Shown here: positions 62,526 to 64,000 of the stretch, piece by piece
Layout of the letters: every line of letters starts with the position of its first letter
How positions within the stretch are numbered: position 1 is the first letter of the stretch
Source of the DNA: Nocardioides sp. Root190
Lineage (GTDB): Bacteria > Actinomycetota > Actinomycetes > Propionibacteriales > Nocardioidaceae
NCBI RefSeq assembly: GCF_001428565.1
Contig: NZ_LMIA01000008.1
Coordinates: forward strand, 512,844-576,843
Length of the DNA stretch: 64,000 nt
Direction of reading: 5' to 3'
The notes under the pieces: model-generated
The model's database searches: none
Told to the model about the DNA's origin: nothing
What the model saw: only the letters and a program-made list of their open reading frames with translations
Translations under genes and position numbers: made by a program

Positions 62526-63914
62526 GTGCCTCTCGTCCTCGGTGTCGACTCCTCGACACAATCCACCAAGGCCCTGCTCGTCGACGCCGACGACGGGACC
62601 GTCGTCGACCAGCGGGTCGCACGGCACCCCGGGGGGACCGAGGTCGACCCGAGGGCCTGGCTGAGCGCGGTCGAGGACGCCACGGCCGGCCTGATCGAGC
62701 GTGCCGACGCGGTCGCCGTCGGCGGCCAGCAGCACGGCATGGTCGCCCTCGACGCTGCCGGTGAGCCGGTGCGTGACGCGCTGCTGTGGAACGACACCCG
62801 CTCCGCGTCGCAGGCCGCCGAGCTGGTCGCGGAGATGGGTGGACCACAGGCGTGCGCGGAGGCGCTGGGGAGCGTGCTCGTTGCGTCCTTCACCAGCACC
62901 AAGCTGCGCTGGTTGCGCGACAACGAGCCCGACAACGCCGCCCGGGTCGAGCGGGTCCTGCTGCCGCACGACTTCGTCTCGGTCCACCTCGCAGTCCCCG
63001 GCACCGAGCCCTTCACGGATCGCGGCGACGCCTCCGGCACGGGCTACTTCGACGCACGCTCCGCCACCTGGCGCCACGACCTGCTCGGTGCAGCGCTCGG
63101 GCACCAGGCCGCCCTCCCCGTGGTGGTCGCTCCCGGTGACGTGGCCGCCAGCACTCGCGGCGGTCGCCCCCTCGCCTCCGGCACCGGCGACAACATGGCG
63201 GCCGCGCTCGGACTCGGCCTGACCCCGGCCGACGTGCTCGTGTCGATCGGCACCTCGGGCGTCGCCTCGACCGTCGCCGCCGCGCCGATCGCCGACGCCA
63301 CCGGCACGGTCACCGGGTTCGCCGACGCCGCCGGCGGCTACCTGCCGATGGTCACCACCATGAACGCCGCCGGCATCCTCGACCTGCAGTGCCGCTGGCT
63401 GGGCGTCGACCACGACGAGCTCGCCCGGCTCGCGCTGAGTGCGCAGCCCGGAGCCGGCGGCGTCACGCTCTCGCCCTACTACGGCGGCGAGCGCACCCCG
63501 AACCGTCCCGGCGCCCGCGGCACCTGGAGCGGGATGGGACCGGAGACCACCCGGGCCGATCTCGCCCGGGCGGCCGTCGAGGCCCTCCTCTGCTCGCTCG
63601 CCGACGCGGTCGACGCCCTCGTGGCGCAGACCGGTGTGGAGCCCGCCCGGGTCCTGCTCGTCGGGGGAGCCGCACGCAGTGCGGCCGTCCGCGCCCTCGC
63701 TCCGGCCGTCCTGGGCCGTGAGGTGGTGCTCCCCGAGCCCGGGGAGTACGTCGCCCGCGGCGCCGCCCGCCAGGCGGCCTGGGTCCTCGCCGGGACGGCC
63801 ACGCCCCCGAGCTGGCCGCTGCCGACCGAGGCGAGCCTGGCCGCCGTACCTGATCCCGACCCGAGTGTGCGCGAGCGGTACGCCGCGCTGCGCGACGGTC
63901 TCGCCACCCGTTGA
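62526..63914 (+). CDS. xylB: Xylulokinase
   Basis: Phosphorylates D-xylulose with ATP to xylulose-5-phosphate for the pentose phosphate pathway. The 462-aa FGGY kinase has LVLGVDSSTQSTKALLVD, the sugar-contact GGQQHGMVALD, and the FGGY-family C-terminal motif LLVGGAARSAAVRALAP. It is co-located with xylA (start at 63951), so a xylose-catabolic operon continues beyond the window. Expression is probably controlled by a XylR-like repressor at the promoter. Confidence 0.94.
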   Translation: MPLVLGVDSSTQSTKALLVDADDGTVVDQRVARHPGGTEVDPRAWLSAVEDATAGLIERADAVAVGGQQHGMVALDAAGEPVRDALLWNDTRSASQAAELVAEMGGPQACAEALGSVLVASFTSTKLRWLRDNEPDNAARVERVLLPHDFVSVHLAVPGTEPFTDRGDASGTGYFDARSATWRHDLLGAALGHQAALPVVVAPGDVAASTRGGRPLASGTGDNMAAALGLGLTPADVLVSIGTSGVASTVAAAPIADATGTVTGFADAAGGYLPMVTTMNAAGILDLQCRWLGVDHDELARLALSAQPGAGGVTLSPYYGGERTPNRPGARGTWSGMGPETTRADLARAAVEALLCSLADAVDALVAQTGVEPARVLLVGGAARSAAVRALAPAVLGREVVLPEPGEYVARGAARQAAWVLAGTATPPSWPLPTEASLAAVPDPDPSVRERYAALRDGLATR

Positions 63915-63950
63915 CCGACCCTGCCTGACCACCACCGAGAGGAACCCCTC

Positions 63951-64000
63951 ATGAACCGTCCCGTCCCCACCTCTGCCGACCAGTTCTCCTTCGGACTCTG
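63951..64000 (+). CDS. xylA: Xylose isomerase, first 16 codons
   Basis: Only the N-terminus is inside the window: MNRPVPTSADQFSFGL, closely matching the conserved start of actinobacterial xylose isomerases (PT-x-x-D-x-FTFGLW). GAGAGGAA lies about 7 nt before the ATG. It isomerises xylose to xylulose, the substrate of XylB. The gene is cut by the window edge, not truncated biologically, as far as can be seen. Confidence 0.85.
   Translation, partial: MNRPVPTSADQFSFGL

Overview
High-GC actinobacterial chromosome. The gene content and order fit a Nocardioides-like member of the Propionibacteriales (inference from gene families; no search was run). Support comes from a mycothiol-type formaldehyde dehydrogenase, a His-tailed GroEL1 next to GroES, GuaB3, a ChoD-like GMC oxidase, KstR-, Rex- and IdeR-type operators, and many GTG starts placed 6-7 nt after a TANNNT box. 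The backbone resembles the mycobacterial block glmS - nnr - alr - tsaE/B/rimI/tsaD - groESL - guaB/guaB3/choD - guaA, with accessory genes between the anchors. I saw no rRNA, tRNA, CRISPR array, transposase or prophage gene.

Layout. 0.1-8.0 kb: coaA (minus), then glmS, acpS, nnr, alr, an alpha/beta hydrolase and a GNAT-TsaE fusion in tight, partly overlapping order. 8.2-11.3 kb: three tandem GH16 glycosidase genes that split the t6A tRNA-modification operon. 11.3-13.5 kb: tsaB, rimI, tsaD. 13.6-15.3 kb: mycothiol-dependent formaldehyde detoxification pair. 15.3-18.7 kb: minus-strand methyltransferase and MMPL transporter. 18.8-21.0 kb: groES-groEL under CIRCE control. 21.2-26.0 kb: ACT-GNAT protein, Rex-controlled cydAB, and convergent zwf. 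26.1-29.6 kb: a large secreted HtaA haem protein behind an iron box. 29.6-34.9 kb: guaB, guaB3, MFS exporter, TetR.

35-42.4 kb: an APH-like kinase, an AttH-like protein and two aldehyde dehydrogenases leading to a ChoD-like GMC oxidase. A KstR-type operator stands in front of the kinase, and a near-identical one stands in front of a DUF1295 / FAD oxidoreductase / acyl-CoA ligase operon at 54.8-58.4 kb, so lipid or steroid catabolism is the likely theme. 42.6-45.6 kb: a small four-cysteine protein behind an operator-like dyad, then an ABC ATPase, a frameshifted permease and another membrane protein. This is the best candidate here for an undescribed system. 45.6-48.9 kb: a 1112-aa protein with seven InlB-type repeats, an HExxH metallopeptidase domain and, unusually, a sortase-like LPGTG signal at its N-terminus.

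49-64 kb: guaA, a PNPOx-like protein, a ThDP enzyme, small proteins, an alanine-dehydrogenase-like enzyme, the DUF1295 operon, envelope or stress proteins (47-aa membrane protein, DUF5709, a propeller protein, a PASTA lipoprotein), DUF4126, then xylB and the first codons of xylA behind a XylR-like dyad.
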